DNA from: Chloroflexota bacterium
GTDB taxonomy: Bacteria > Desulfobacterota > Desulfuromonadia > Desulfuromonadales > Geopsychrobacteraceae
Direction: 5' to 3'
NCBI GenBank assembly: GCA_015222355.1
Contig: JADFVC010000046.1
Coordinates: forward strand, 1-6,291
Length of the DNA stretch: 6,291 bases
The number at the start of each line of letters is the position of its first letter. Within the stretch, counting starts at the first letter, position 1. Made by a program: the position numbers and the translations under genes. The notes beneath the pieces were generated by a model, which made no database searches, was not told the DNA's origin, and saw only the letters and a program-made list of their open reading frames with translations. Of this stretch, positions 1-6,291 are shown piece by piece.

Positions 1-50
1 CCTTTTCGGTGCTACCAGCGTTGCGCCGACTTGACTTAACGCACAGTCTA

Positions 51-551
51 CTAGATCCGGGCACAATCACCTTGATCCCCTTTCAGCTTAGCCAAAGCAT
101 GCGGCAGTGCCGGCAGCAGCACGGCAAAGTTTTCTTGCGCTCCCTTGGGGCTGCCGGGCAGATTGACAATCAGGGTTTGCTTACGAACGCCAACCATTGC
201 CCGAGAAATCATCGCATGCGGCGTCTTGTCAAGACTTGCATTACGCATCGCCTCAGCCATACCTGGAACCTGATAATCAATAACCTTTTCGGTCGCTTGA
301 GGAGTGCGGTCTCTTGGACTCAAACCGGTTCCGCCCGTCGTCAGAATCAAATCGAGATGCAGATCATCCACCCAGCGGGTCAGCAGCAGCACAATTGTCT
401 CCAGTTCGTCGGGAATCACTTGATAACGACTGAGGTCGCCAAAAGGGACAATCATTTCACCGAGCAAACGACCACTTTCATCTTCCCGCTCACCTCGTGA
501 CCCCTTATCGGACAGGGTCAGCACCCCAACTCGAAAACGCTGTGCACTCAT
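51..551 (-). CDS. mogA: MogA/MoaB-family molybdopterin adenylyltransferase
   Basis: The 166-residue product belongs to the MogA/MoaB family, whose active members adenylylate molybdopterin before molybdate insertion by MoeA. The N-terminal strand and turn VGVLTLSDKGSRGE (8-21), TTGGTG (71-76) and PRDRTPQAT (79-87) are diagnostic. VPGMAEAMR (95-103), SRAMVGVRKQTLIVNLPGSP (116-135) and the C-terminal helix complete the fold. Compared with E. coli, it keeps the two MogA aspartates, in IPDE (Asp48) and PRDRTP (Asp81), whereas E. coli MoaB differs at the second site. Real adenylyltransferase activity is therefore likely; the mogA/moaB naming is otherwise loose in this group. The ATG overlaps the MOSC stop as ATGA, and a GGGGG tract lies 6 nt upstream. 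It is the last complete gene here. Only 50 bp follow its TAG stop, without an obvious terminator, so the operon may continue beyond the window. Confidence 0.92.
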   Translation of the reverse strand: MSAQRFRVGVLTLSDKGSRGEREDESGRLLGEMIVPFGDLSRYQVIPDELETIVLLLTRWVDDLHLDLILTTGGTGLSPRDRTPQATEKVIDYQVPGMAEAMRNASLDKTPHAMISRAMVGVRKQTLIVNLPGSPKGAQENFAVLLPALPHALAKLKGDQGDCARI

Positions 552-1015
552 GGGTTTCCCCCTTTTTCCAAACCTCTCCGAACCAGTTCGATACAGTCAC
601 CATTGGCAACCACCCCCTCCTGAAAAACCCGAGCAAAAATCCCCTCTTTCGGCATCACGCAATCTCCAGCTTGGTAAAAGATGGAACAACGAGTGTGACA
701 TTCTTTACCAATTTGTGTCACTTCCAATTCGGCACCACTTGGCAACCGCAACAGCGAACCAATCGGCAGAGCGCAGAGATCGATTCCTCGCGTTGTCAAA
801 TTTTCCGCAAAGTCCCCCGGCCCGACATCAAGCCCGGCGGCTCTCATCTTGTCGATACTTTCCTCTGCCAGTAAACTGACCTGACGATGCCAATCTCCGC
901 CATGAGCGTCCCCTTCCAAGCCAAACTTCTTGATCAGCCGGCAGTGTTTAACATCAGATTTACGTTCCCCCTTGTCGGCACTGGTACAGACAGCGATAAT
1001 CTCACCTGAATTCAT
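548..1015 (-). CDS. Stand-alone MOSC-domain protein
   Basis: This 155-residue protein is almost entirely one MOSC (molybdenum cofactor sulfurase C-terminal) domain. Diagnostic stretches are FGLEGDAHGG (31-40), QVSLLAEESI (45-54), VGPGDFAENLTTRGIDL (64-80) and the cysteine-bearing block IGKECHTRCSIF (102-113), closing with MPKEGIFARV (121-130). MOSC domains bind molybdenum cofactor or carry sulfur on a conserved cysteine (family knowledge). Cys106 or Cys110 are the candidates here, with Cys119 nearby. Small single-domain members are thought to handle or deliver the cofactor to molybdoenzymes, but few have been tested. AAGG lies 6 nt before the ATG, inside the end of the preceding gene. The TGA stop overlaps the ATG of the mogA-like gene by 4 bp, so the two are probably translationally coupled and act on the same cofactor. 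Confidence 0.9.
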   Translation of the reverse strand: MNSGEIIAVCTSADKGERKSDVKHCRLIKKFGLEGDAHGGDWHRQVSLLAEESIDKMRAAGLDVGPGDFAENLTTRGIDLCALPIGSLLRLPSGAELEVTQIGKECHTRCSIFYQAGDCVMPKEGIFARVFQEGVVANGDCIELVRRGLEKGGNP

Positions 1016-1018
1016 AAG

Positions 1019-2017
1019 CTACCTTTTTTTGCTCATCAGCATGCGTCTGGCGTTATTGACAATGGCTTGTGAAACATTGCGACTTTTCGCCAATTCCCTA
1101 ACATCCTTCTCGGTTAAAAATGTCATGAAGCGCATGGATTTTTGCAATGGGGTACGCGGATGAACGACCAGCGCTTTTTTTATTTCGTACTTTTTGACCC
1201 ATTCACGGTTGAGCAAGATGATGCGAATCAACTCATCGCTGGAGCTTCTGTTCTTTGCGACGGACAGCACTTCACCTTCTGAGATACGCGGGTTTTTCAG
1301 CACTGCGGTGCTGACCATTTTGTTTGCCTCACGAATCAGCAAGGTGCGCCATTCCTTGTCTCCGGTCAGGGCCATCTTGATTTTTTCGGCCACCGGCATT
1401 TCCAATATCTGTTGATATTTGGAAAGTGCTTCCTCTTCTATTTCTTCCGGTTCTTCAATCGCTTCGACTGGTTCTGGCTCATCCTCAGGCGCGGATTCCG
1501 GTTGCGGTTCTACCCAGCCGAGTCGGAGCTTCATCACCTTGTCGGCATTGGGATTATTGATAATGGCGGTCCGCAGCGCCTGGGCCTTATTCAAGACCTG
1601 GTCGTTATGCGAAAGAATATCCAGAACCTCGCCGGAACCCTTTTCTGCCACAAGCATCAGTGTCCTCAAACCGATCATCCGGTGCCTGAGCGCCACTTCC
1701 ATGACCACGACATCCCGATACCGCAAGCGCACAATCAGATCGACAATTGAGGAGTGTAATTCAGGAGAGTTCAGTGCCGCCAAGAGAATGTTCGTCGGCA
1801 GCATCTTCAAAGTACCGAGAGCTTCTTTTTTCAGCTCTGCATTTTCCCCATGATAGAAAATAAACAGCACAGTCACCAGATTTGGGCCAGACATCGGCAA
1901 CGCACCTCGCGCTGCCGCCAAACGAACGCTCTGCCCTCCCCACTTGCTCATAATCTTGGCCACTTCGGCCGGAACCTTAATCTGGACCTTTGCCGATCCA
2001 TTCTGCTGTTCTGTCAA
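1019..2017 (-). CDS. Uncharacterised helical-repeat-like protein with acidic linker
   Basis: I do not recognise a named family. The 332-residue product looks soluble, with no signal peptide or clear membrane helix. It has an N-terminal mostly helical half (1-168), a strongly acidic, Pro/Glu-rich linker (170-197) and a basic C-terminal half (198-332) ending MSKKR. Four stretches share a loose pattern of hydrophobic helix, Asn/His-Pro or Ser-Pro turn and a second helix: LAALNSPELHSSIVDLI (79-95), LRTAIINNPNADKVMKL (148-164), VSTAVLKNPRISEGEVLSV (235-253) and IKKALVVHPRTPLQKSM (279-295). This suggests a HEAT-like scaffold, an inference from pattern only. Similar C-terminal halves occur, from memory, in hypothetical proteins of Geobacter-like and myxobacterial genomes. 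Translation starts at TTG with AGAGG 5 nt upstream. The start is 12 bp after the SPOR gene and the stop is 3 bp before the MOSC gene, so co-transcription is likely. Function is unknown. Confidence 0.8.
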   Translation of the reverse strand: MTEQQNGSAKVQIKVPAEVAKIMSKWGGQSVRLAAARGALPMSGPNLVTVLFIFYHGENAELKKEALGTLKMLPTNILLAALNSPELHSSIVDLIVRLRYRDVVVMEVALRHRMIGLRTLMLVAEKGSGEVLDILSHNDQVLNKAQALRTAIINNPNADKVMKLRLGWVEPQPESAPEDEPEPVEAIEEPEEIEEEALSKYQQILEMPVAEKIKMALTGDKEWRTLLIREANKMVSTAVLKNPRISEGEVLSVAKNRSSSDELIRIILLNREWVKKYEIKKALVVHPRTPLQKSMRFMTFLTEKDVRELAKSRNVSQAIVNNARRMLMSKKR

Positions 2018-2022
2018 AGCAA

Positions 2023-2027
2023 CCTCT
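2023..2027 (-). promoter_or_regulatory. Shine-Dalgarno site that decides a TTG start
   Basis: AGAGG on the minus strand lies 5 nt before TTG at 2017-2015 and only 3 nt before the boundary of the preceding SPOR stop codon (2032-2030). The spacing supports TTG as the true start of the helical-repeat-like protein. The next in-frame Met is residue 23, which would delete the N-terminal segment. Confidence 0.6.
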
Positions 2028-2029
2028 CG

Positions 2030-2986
2030 CTACCTGCGAACAACCTGAGTTATCAGGCCGGCATTGCCGATACGTTCGGCAACCTGCAAAGCAGTCTGAT
2101 AATCGGCCTGGAGGGCCATCAACATATGACCCTGCATTTCAACTTCACTTTTAACCGGGTGGACATGAATCCCTTTGCCGGCTAATTCATCGGCATAGCC
2201 GGCAGCGCGTTTTTGATCATGGAAGGAGCCGACATAAAGGGCTAACTTATCGCCGCTGGGCAAAAGAAAAGCATCTCCCGTCAGCTTTTTCACCTGCCGC
2301 AAACGATTATGAGCGACTGTCGCCGCATAAGTACCTTCCAGCAATCGGAGCATCGACACCTTGCCACTGCCCCTGGTCTGTTGTGCTTCGAAACCGAGCT
2401 CTCGAAGTTTTTTCTGAGCCTCACCCAAGGCGTCTTTCCGCAGGTAGGGACCAACCATCACCCGGTAAAGAATGCCAGGTTCACTTGCTGATTTTTCAAC
2501 AGCAAGCGGCGTTTCCTTGACTTCAGGACCTTTGGCTGCAGCTTTTTCTGACGGGCTATCCAGCGGGTTGGCGATCTGCCGTTTTTCAGCAACCGCAATC
2601 TGTTGCTGATCGATAATTTCCTCTTTGACCTGTTTATCGAGCGCAGGGCGTGCCGGGATTGTCCGCCGCTGGAGAGAACTTTCAGCCTGCTGCTGCGGCT
2701 GCACACCCCCAGTTGTGTTGAAAAGAAAATAACCGGCTGCAAAGAGGACAACCAGCAGCAAAATCACGCCTAAAGGAAGCTTCGATGAGCCGGATTCCGG
2801 CGGTGGTCCAACCACACGAACCTCCCCCTCGGCAATTCCGCCGCCGCCGATATCAACCGCGATCGCCGAACTTTCTTGTGAGGATATCTCCACAGACTGG
2901 TCAGCTTTCAGGCGTTCGGAAGGTAAAGCCTCTTCCGTGCCCTCTATTGCCGGATCATTATCAAACGGGTCATCCTGTCGAGTCAT
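2030..2986 (-). CDS. Single-pass membrane protein with two C-terminal SPOR-like units
   Basis: This 318-residue protein has an acidic N-terminal cytoplasmic segment (1-68) and one hydrophobic helix (about 70-89, LPLGVILLLVVLFAAGYFLF). A Gln/Lys/Glu-rich linker (about 95-170) precedes a C-terminal region resembling SPOR. Two similar units are visible. The first (about 173-242) starts LYRVMVGPYLRKDALGEA and the second (about 249-317) starts LALYVGSFHDQKRAAGYA. Each has an opening beta strand, a helix with a residue pattern like QKKLRELG or ADELAGKG, and a closing strand. SPOR domains bind denuded septal peptidoglycan (family knowledge), so a periplasmic cell-wall or division role is plausible but unproven. 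The topology, with no cleavable signal peptide, fits FtsN- or DedD-like proteins. It is the first gene of a tight four-gene cluster. AGGAG lies 9 nt before the ATG. I saw no convincing sigma-70 promoter in the 5' gap. Confidence 0.85.
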   Translation of the reverse strand: MTRQDDPFDNDPAIEGTEEALPSERLKADQSVEISSQESSAIAVDIGGGGIAEGEVRVVGPPPESGSSKLPLGVILLLVVLFAAGYFLFNTTGGVQPQQQAESSLQRRTIPARPALDKQVKEEIIDQQQIAVAEKRQIANPLDSPSEKAAAKGPEVKETPLAVEKSASEPGILYRVMVGPYLRKDALGEAQKKLRELGFEAQQTRGSGKVSMLRLLEGTYAATVAHNRLRQVKKLTGDAFLLPSGDKLALYVGSFHDQKRAAGYADELAGKGIHVHPVKSEVEMQGHMLMALQADYQTALQVAERIGNAGLITQVVRR

Positions 2987-3025
2987 CCCATCGATCTCCT
3001 ATGTTCCCCTCATCTCATGGCAAAG

Positions 3026-3055
3026 CCGGGAGCACCCGGAAAAAGGTGCTCCCGG
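3026..3055 (-). terminator. Strong GC-rich hairpin, candidate terminator of the EF-G-like gene
   Basis: A perfect 11-bp inverted repeat (CCGGGAGCACC at 3026-3036, complement at 3045-3055) surrounds an 8-nt loop. Read on the minus strand, the stem is followed by CTTTGCC, which is only a short T-run, so intrinsic termination would be weak or atypical. It lies 171 bp beyond the EF-G-like stop and 39 bp before the SPOR gene start. It could instead act as a 5'-leader structure of the SPOR transcript or as part of the neighbouring repeat. The hairpin is certain; its role is inferred. Confidence 0.5.
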
Positions 3056-3058
3056 ACG

Positions 3059-3222
3059 AGGAGGCTGTCTGACAATACAAGAGCCTACTGCGAAACCGTC
3101 TGATCGGTTCATATTTCCGTACGTTTTCGACAAATAGCGGTGCTATTCGCTCTCAAACCTACGAAAATCTGCCCTTGAACAGACAATTTCTCGCTACGGC
3201 TCGTATTCTCGGACAGCCTCCT
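3059..3222. repeat. Imperfect foldback element with terminal inverted repeats (MITE- or ERIC-like)
   Basis: The ends are an 11-bp perfect inverted repeat: AGGAGGCTGTC at 3059-3069 and its reverse complement at 3212-3222. Further complementary blocks nest inside, in order: 3074-3078 with 3203-3207; 3081-3085 with 3198-3202; 3090-3093 with 3191-3194; 3098-3102 with 3180-3184; 3108-3111 with 3176-3179; 3123-3129 with 3162-3168 (one G-T pair); and a terminal hairpin 3133-3138 with 3142-3147 around a 3-nt loop. Such ordered pairing over about 164 bp is hard to get by chance. It holds no ORF and sits between two genes, starting 4 bp after the EF-G-like stop codon. I see no convincing target-site duplication. 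Size and structure resemble non-autonomous MITEs or ERIC-type intergenic repeats. A structured untranslated RNA element is the main alternative. Copy number cannot be judged from one window. Confidence 0.75.
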
Positions 3223-3226
3223 AGTT

Positions 3227-5302
3227 TCAGGCCTCGCTGGACTCAGCTAAAATTTTGGCCGTTTGATGTGAAGGGACCTCTTCGTACTTACTGAACTCCA
3301 TCGAGAACATACCACGGTCAGAGGTCATCGAGCGTAATTCAGGCGCATAGCGCAGGACTTCAGCCATCGGCACCTCGGCCCGAATCACCTGGCTGTTGGC
3401 CTGCGGCTCAACCCCGACAACTTTCCCGCGCCGCGAGTTGAGATCCCCGATAACATCGCCCATGCAGTCATCGGGGACGGTGATTTCCATCGCCATGACC
3501 GGCTCGAGCAAGATCGGCTTGCACTGTTCCATCGCCTTTTTAAAGGCCATTGAACCAGCCACTTTAAATGCCATTTCCGAAGAATCGACCGAGTGGTGCG
3601 AACCATCGTAAAGGGAGACCTGCAGGTCAACCATCTGGTTCTTGGTCAACGGACCGGTCTTCATGGCTTCGACAATCCCCTTGTCGACCGCCGGAATGTA
3701 ATTCCGTGGAACCACGCCACCAACGACATTATCGATAAACTCGTAACCGCGACCACGCGGCAACGGTTTGACCTCAATCCAGACATCACCGAACTGGCCG
3801 CGGCCACCGGACTGTTTCTTGTACTTGCCCTGGACCTTGGTCGCGGCACGGATGGTTTCACGGTAGGGAACCTTGGGTTCCTTAAGAATGACATCCGCCC
3901 CGTATTTGCGCCTGAGACGTTCGACGGCAACCTCCAAATGGATCTGTCCCATCCCGGAAAGAACCATTTCCTTGGTCTCTTCGTCGCGGGTGATGGTCAG
4001 GGTCGGATCCTCTTCCATCAATCGCTGTAAGCCGGTGTAGACCTTGTCTTCGTCCCCTTTGCTCTTGCCTTCCAGGGCGAAGGAGATAATCGGTTTGAGC
4101 GGCACCAACGGCTCGAACATGACCTGTTCCTTCAGGTCACAGAGAGTATCCCCGGTCGCCGTCACTTTCAGCTTCGGCACGGCGATAATATCCCCGGCGG
4201 CGGCCAACTCCATCGGGACCTGTTTTTTTCCTTCCATCTTCAGGATGTTACCGATCCGCTCTTTCTCCTCCTTATTCGGGTTATAGACAACCGTATCCGG
4301 CTTCAGGGTTCCTGAATAGAGACGCATCAGGGTCAGCTTGCCGGCGTAAGGATCGTTGATGGTTTTGAAAACCATCGCCGAGAAGGGCTCATCTTCACTC
4401 GGCTGACGCTCCACCGGCTCATCGGTCTCCGGCTTGACTCCGACCTGAACACCTTTATCGATCGGTGACGGCAGGCAGGCAACGATGTAATCGAGCAGTT
4501 GGCGGATACCGATGTTGGCTGTTGCACTGCCACAGAACACCGGGGTAAAAACACCCGTCAGGGCACCTTCACGCAGACCACGAAGAACGTCCTCCTCGCT
4601 CAGGGTTTCCCCTTCGAGATATTTTTCCATCAGTTCATCATCAGAGTCGGCCACCGCTTCAAGGAGTTGCTCACGCAACCGCTCTGCCTCGTCCATCAAC
4701 TCGGCCGGGATATCAACCTCGTCATAAGTCCCTTTTTCGTCAAACTTAAACAGGCGGGCCCGCATCTTCACCAGGTCAACAACCCCTTTGAATTCCTCTT
4801 CAGCACCGATCGGCATAGTGACAATCACTCCGCGTGCACCGAGGGATTTCTCCATATCGTCAACCGCCTTCAGGAAATCAGCGCGTTCCTTGTCCATTTT
4901 GTTGACGAAAGCGATGCGCGGGATTTCAAAATCGTCACACCAGTTCCAGATCAACTTGGTCTGGGCCTTGGTTCCGGAAATTGCCGAGACGATAACCACC
5001 GCACCACCCAGCACCCGCAGGCAGCGACGTGTATCATGCAGGAAGTTACTGATCCCGGGGGTATCAACAATGTGCAGACTGTAGTCATTCCAGGTACAGT
5101 GGTTGAGACTGGCCCCCAAAGTCGCCCGGCGCTTAATCTCTTCTTCCTCGAAATCCATCGATGAAGAACCATCATCCACTTTGCCCAACTTGGGAGTCAT
5201 GCCGGTATTGAACAGGATCGCCTCAACCAGTGATGTTTTACCGGCGCTATTGTGCGCCACAATCCCCAGGTTTCTCAGTTTTTCTGTGTCGTACTTACCC
5301 AT
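3227..5302 (-). CDS. fusA: Elongation factor G-like GTPase (EF-G paralogue, FusA2 type)
   Basis: This is a translational GTPase of 691 residues, close to the roughly 700 of canonical EF-G. All domains are visible: the G domain (about 1-290) with P-loop AHNSAGKTS (16-24), switch I RRATLG (58-63), DTPG (80-83), NKMD (134-137) and GSA (258-260); domain II (about 305-388); domain III with GMGQIHLEV; domain IV with QSGGRGQFG (497-505) and GSHHSVDSSE (567-576); and a domain V ending near 680. Domain IV, which reaches the decoding centre during translocation, keeps its tip loops and tip histidine. The P-loop differs from canonical AHIDAGKTT, and residue 84 is Ile where canonical DTPGH has the catalytic His. 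It therefore looks like the accessory EF-G2-like subfamily rather than the main EF-G. No rpsL, rpsG or tuf is adjacent, which agrees. AAGGAG lies 6 nt before the ATG. The exact role (translocation, recycling or stress) cannot be read from sequence. Confidence 0.93.
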   Translation of the reverse strand: MGKYDTEKLRNLGIVAHNSAGKTSLVEAILFNTGMTPKLGKVDDGSSSMDFEEEEIKRRATLGASLNHCTWNDYSLHIVDTPGISNFLHDTRRCLRVLGGAVVIVSAISGTKAQTKLIWNWCDDFEIPRIAFVNKMDKERADFLKAVDDMEKSLGARGVIVTMPIGAEEEFKGVVDLVKMRARLFKFDEKGTYDEVDIPAELMDEAERLREQLLEAVADSDDELMEKYLEGETLSEEDVLRGLREGALTGVFTPVFCGSATANIGIRQLLDYIVACLPSPIDKGVQVGVKPETDEPVERQPSEDEPFSAMVFKTINDPYAGKLTLMRLYSGTLKPDTVVYNPNKEEKERIGNILKMEGKKQVPMELAAAGDIIAVPKLKVTATGDTLCDLKEQVMFEPLVPLKPIISFALEGKSKGDEDKVYTGLQRLMEEDPTLTITRDEETKEMVLSGMGQIHLEVAVERLRRKYGADVILKEPKVPYRETIRAATKVQGKYKKQSGGRGQFGDVWIEVKPLPRGRGYEFIDNVVGGVVPRNYIPAVDKGIVEAMKTGPLTKNQMVDLQVSLYDGSHHSVDSSEMAFKVAGSMAFKKAMEQCKPILLEPVMAMEITVPDDCMGDVIGDLNSRRGKVVGVEPQANSQVIRAEVPMAEVLRYAPELRSMTSDRGMFSMEFSKYEEVPSHQTAKILAESSEA

Positions 5303-5430
5303 GAATCGCTCCTTTTTCAGACGTGAATGGAACCTTCAACGGAGTTCCGCATAAAATAGACAGCACCCCAAGCGAAAAAACATTTAGCACTGCAGACAAA
5401 GTTCTACCGGGTGTTGCTGGTGGAACCAAT

Positions 5431-6198
5431 TCAGCTCCGGTTCCGTTCGTACAAAATGCGCAGACCTTCGAGAGTCAAATAGGGTTCAACCTGATCAATA
5501 ACTTCGCTGGCAGCAGCAATCGGGGCCGCCAAACCACCCGTCGCAATGACCCGCGTTTCCTGACCGATCTCCGTCTTCATCCGCGCGACAATGCCCTCAA
5601 CCAGGCCGACGTAACCAAAGAAAATTCCCGACTGCATACTGTGCACCGTATTCTTGGCAATAATCTGCGGTGGCCGGGCAAATTCAACCCGGGGCAATTT
5701 ACTGGCCCGGTCAAATAAGGCATCAGCAGAAATACCAACACCGGGCGCAATAGCTCCCCCTTGGTAGCTGCCGTTCTCCGAGATCACGTCAAAAGTGGTT
5801 GCCGTACCAAAATCGACGACAATCAGACGGCAGCGGCACTGTTCATAAGCAGCAACCGCGTTAACAATGCGGTCTGCGCCAACCTCGCGGGGATTATCAT
5901 ACTGAATCGGCATCCCGGTTTTGATCCCTGGTCCGACCACGTAAGGAGTTAATCCGAAATACTGCCGGCAGAGAGTTTCCAGGCTGTTGAGCATCTGCGG
6001 CACGACACAGGAGATAATCACATCGGTCAGATCGGAGAACTTCAGGCCGGACAGGCGGAACAAATCGTTGATCAATATGGCGTATTCGTCAACCGTCCGG
6101 TATTTGTCGGTGCCGACCCGCCAGTCTTTCTTTAATTCTTGTCCGGCATAAATACCCAGGACGATATTACTGTTTCCAACATCTATCACGCACAACAT
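5431..6198 (-). CDS. coaX: Type III pantothenate kinase (CoaX)
   Basis: This cytosolic enzyme phosphorylates pantothenate with ATP, the first committed step of coenzyme A synthesis. The 255-residue product has the expected family length and the ASKHA-fold signatures. The N-terminal phosphate motif is IDVGNSN (residues 5-11, Asp6). GADR (107-110) carries the presumed catalytic base Asp109. A second phosphate motif, VDFGTATT, spans 128-135, with Asp129 in the monovalent-cation position. GGAIAPG (147-153) and the adenosine-side ATGG (219-222) follow. I chose ATG at 6198 because MLCVIDVGN matches the family N-terminus and a Shine-Dalgarno-like AAGGA lies 10 nt upstream. The frame could open 17 codons earlier at a TTG (6249), but that extension has no family resemblance. 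The gene ends in TGA, 128 bp before the EF-G-like gene. Type III enzymes are generally insensitive to CoA feedback and often require K+ or NH4+ (family knowledge). Identification is firm. Confidence 0.96.
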   Translation of the reverse strand: MLCVIDVGNSNIVLGIYAGQELKKDWRVGTDKYRTVDEYAILINDLFRLSGLKFSDLTDVIISCVVPQMLNSLETLCRQYFGLTPYVVGPGIKTGMPIQYDNPREVGADRIVNAVAAYEQCRCRLIVVDFGTATTFDVISENGSYQGGAIAPGVGISADALFDRASKLPRVEFARPPQIIAKNTVHSMQSGIFFGYVGLVEGIVARMKTEIGQETRVIATGGLAAPIAAASEVIDQVEPYLTLEGLRILYERNRS

Positions 6199-6291
6199 AC
6201 AGTGATCATCCTTGATGGTCTCGCAAAAAAGAATACGATGGCTAAGCAAAAATTTCGACCTACAAGGCGTAGTGGTTTTTCAGGGGCGAAG
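6199..6291 (-). other. Leader of coaX and possible tail of an upstream gene
   Basis: This 93-bp edge has no gene I can name. On the minus strand the coaX frame is closed by TGA at 6282-6280, and another frame is open from the edge to TAG at 6262-6260. Either could be the last few codons of a gene outside the window, but the stretches are too short to assign. No convincing -35/-10 pair was seen. The segment contains the coaX ribosome binding site, AAGGA at 6213-6209. Confidence 0.4.

Noticed and set aside
1..50. Start of a further operon gene or a terminator after the mogA-like gene
   Set aside because: An AAAAGG at the extreme edge (minus strand, 6-1) could be a ribosome binding site, but no start codon or hairpin with a T-run is visible inside the window.
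9..500. Plus-strand open frame of 163 codons at the left edge
   Set aside because: It is antisense to the mogA-like gene, whose motifs are clear. The antisense protein has no family features.
3059..3222. CRISPR array or integration site
   Set aside because: The structure is one nested inverted repeat. There are no regularly spaced direct repeats, no tRNA and no integrase.
4499..5164. Plus-strand open frame of 221 codons
   Set aside because: It is exactly antisense to the G domain of the EF-G-like gene, has low-complexity shadow-like protein sequence and no recognisable motif.
5303..5430. Promoter or riboswitch in the 128-bp gap before the EF-G-like gene
   Set aside because: T-rich stretches exist, but no -35/-10 pair with good match and spacing and no recognisable riboswitch fold were found.
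5422..5444. Small inverted repeat GGAACC/GGTTCC around the coaX stop as a terminator
   Set aside because: Only 6 bp of stem with an 11-nt loop and no T-run after it; likely chance.
6199..6249. Extension of coaX to a TTG at 6249
   Set aside because: The extra 17 residues do not resemble the family, whereas the ATG at 6198 gives the conserved N-terminus and has a ribosome binding site.

Overview
All six genes supported here lie on the minus strand; I found no credible plus-strand gene. Protein sequences and layout resemble the Desulfuromonadales/Geobacterales group of former Deltaproteobacteria (Desulfuromonas, Geobacter and relatives). That placement is inference from protein resemblance and remembered gene content, not from a search.

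In transcription order (right to left): the right edge, 6291-6199, is a short leader with at most the last codons of an upstream gene. It is followed by coaX (6198-5431; type III pantothenate kinase, first step of coenzyme A synthesis). After a 128-bp gap comes a full five-domain paralogue of elongation factor G (5302-3227). It keeps most GTPase motifs and the domain IV tip, but has isoleucine where the switch II catalytic histidine of EF-G/EF-Tu normally sits.

The 240-bp gap from 3226 to 2987 holds the most striking non-coding structure. A roughly 164-bp foldback (3222-3059) has 11-bp perfect terminal inverted repeats and a series of nested complementary blocks, like a MITE or an ERIC-type intergenic repeat. 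It begins 4 bp after the EF-G-like stop codon. Next to it is a perfect 11-bp-stem hairpin (3055-3026) that may be the terminator of the EF-G-like gene.

The left half is a tight four-gene cluster, probably one operon. It encodes a single-pass membrane protein with two SPOR-like units (2986-2030), an uncharacterised helical-repeat-like protein with an acidic linker and a TTG start (2017-1019), a stand-alone MOSC-domain protein (1015-548) and a MogA/MoaB-family molybdopterin protein (551-51). Gaps are 12 bp, 3 bp and a 4-bp ATGA overlap. The last two genes belong together through molybdenum cofactor metabolism. The link to the SPOR and helical-repeat proteins is not explained by known pathways. 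Positions 50-1 hold no gene I can support.

Most of the window is ordinary housekeeping sequence. The foldback repeat, the unusual EF-G paralogue and the uncharacterised helical-repeat protein are the items worth following.
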